Below are positions 63,993 to 64,000 of a stretch of DNA of 64,000 bases, one piece after another. Source of the stretch: Mediterranea massiliensis (GTDB lineage Bacteria; Bacteroidota; Bacteroidia; Bacteroidales; Bacteroidaceae); assembly GCA_015060695.1 (NCBI GenBank), contig SUYA01000007.1, positions 1 through 64,000 of the forward strand, read 5' to 3'. Under the pieces are notes generated by a model. That model was not told the DNA's origin. It saw only the letters and a list, made by a program, of their open reading frames with translations, and did no database searches. Every line of letters starts with the position of its first letter. Within the stretch, counting starts at the first letter, position 1. The position numbers and the translations under genes were made by a program.

Positions 63993-64000
63993 ATGAAAAA
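63993..64000 (+). CDS. Start of next gene (truncated by window end)
   Basis: ATGAAAAA at the very end, 33 nt after prmA. Only two codons are visible, so it is a possible start only. Confidence 0.3.

Overview
The window is chromosomal DNA from a member of Bacteroidales, most likely Bacteroidaceae (Bacteroides or Phocaeicola-like). The evidence is the repeated Bacteroidetes promoter signature (a -7 box TAnnTTTG, often with TTTG or TTG 19-21 bp upstream), weak Shine-Dalgarno sequences, A+T-rich intergenic DNA, and family content: BACON and DUF1680 glycosidases, DUF4248, DUF4221, DUF5723, HU variants, PF14121-type porin, the methylmalonyl-CoA decarboxylase operon and a 2-oxoacid:ferredoxin oxidoreductase. 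No rRNA, integrase, transposase or cas gene was found. Species cannot be fixed from the sequence alone.

Layout. 1-3.6 kb: tRNA-Ala, a DUF4286 protein, ruvC and a pullulanase. 3.6-5.9 kb: a monovalent cation:proton antiporter. 6.0-10.6 kb: the propionate-forming module (epimerase, then decarboxylase subunits), with an unusual lamin-tail/OadG-like subunit. 10.7-12.6 kb: SusA-like neopullulanase. 12.8-15.0 kb: BspA-like surface lipoprotein with a 42-aa peptide gene and a leader combining a tetranucleotide repeat with a terminator. 15.1-16.1 kb: three-gene DUF3791/DUF3990 cassette between near-identical 18-bp repeats. 16.1-26.2 kb: YjbQ, FeoA-FeoB fusion, tRNA-Cys, pheS, MFS exporter, nth, pgk and two outer-membrane proteins. 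26.4-28.2 kb: a frameshifted DUF1016 nuclease beside an orphan four-repeat CRISPR array. 28.4-36.4 kb: HU-like protein, DUF4248, a dicarboxylate symporter, a five-gene operon (nitroreductase, DUF2520, KdsC-like, Maf, TPR) and a FemAB-like protein. 36.5-43.1 kb: BACON-GH13 amylase, hemolysin III, ferritin, rubredoxin and polygalacturonase. 43.2-46.3 kb: 2-oxoacid:ferredoxin oxidoreductase operon. 46.4-64 kb: TonB receptor, HU variant, porin, solute-binding protein, NAD synthetase, rubrerythrin, outer-membrane proteins, GH127, DUF4221 and prmA.

How genes work together. The organism looks like an anaerobic saccharolytic gut commensal. Three scattered GH13 enzymes (surface, periplasmic and debranching types) handle alpha-glucans without a local SusCD pair; two of them share a LacI-type operator at the same distance from their promoters. 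Polygalacturonase and GH127 point to plant cell-wall use. Succinate leads to propionate through the sodium-pumping decarboxylase. Rubrerythrin, rubredoxin and ferritin serve peroxide and iron handling.

Most unusual signals. (1) A leader in which a (TTGC)n tract lies inside a short ORF whose reading frame decides whether ribosomes run through a terminator ahead of the 42-aa peptide and BspA genes, giving a possible phase-variable attenuator. (2) Five intergenic arrays of 18-bp imperfect palindromes spaced every 22 bp, in three unrelated sequence types; two sit inside ~390-bp dispersed inverted copies. (3) A glutamine-dependent NAD synthetase with Ala at the glutaminase nucleophile position. 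(4) The paired LacI-like operators. (5) The orphan CRISPR array.
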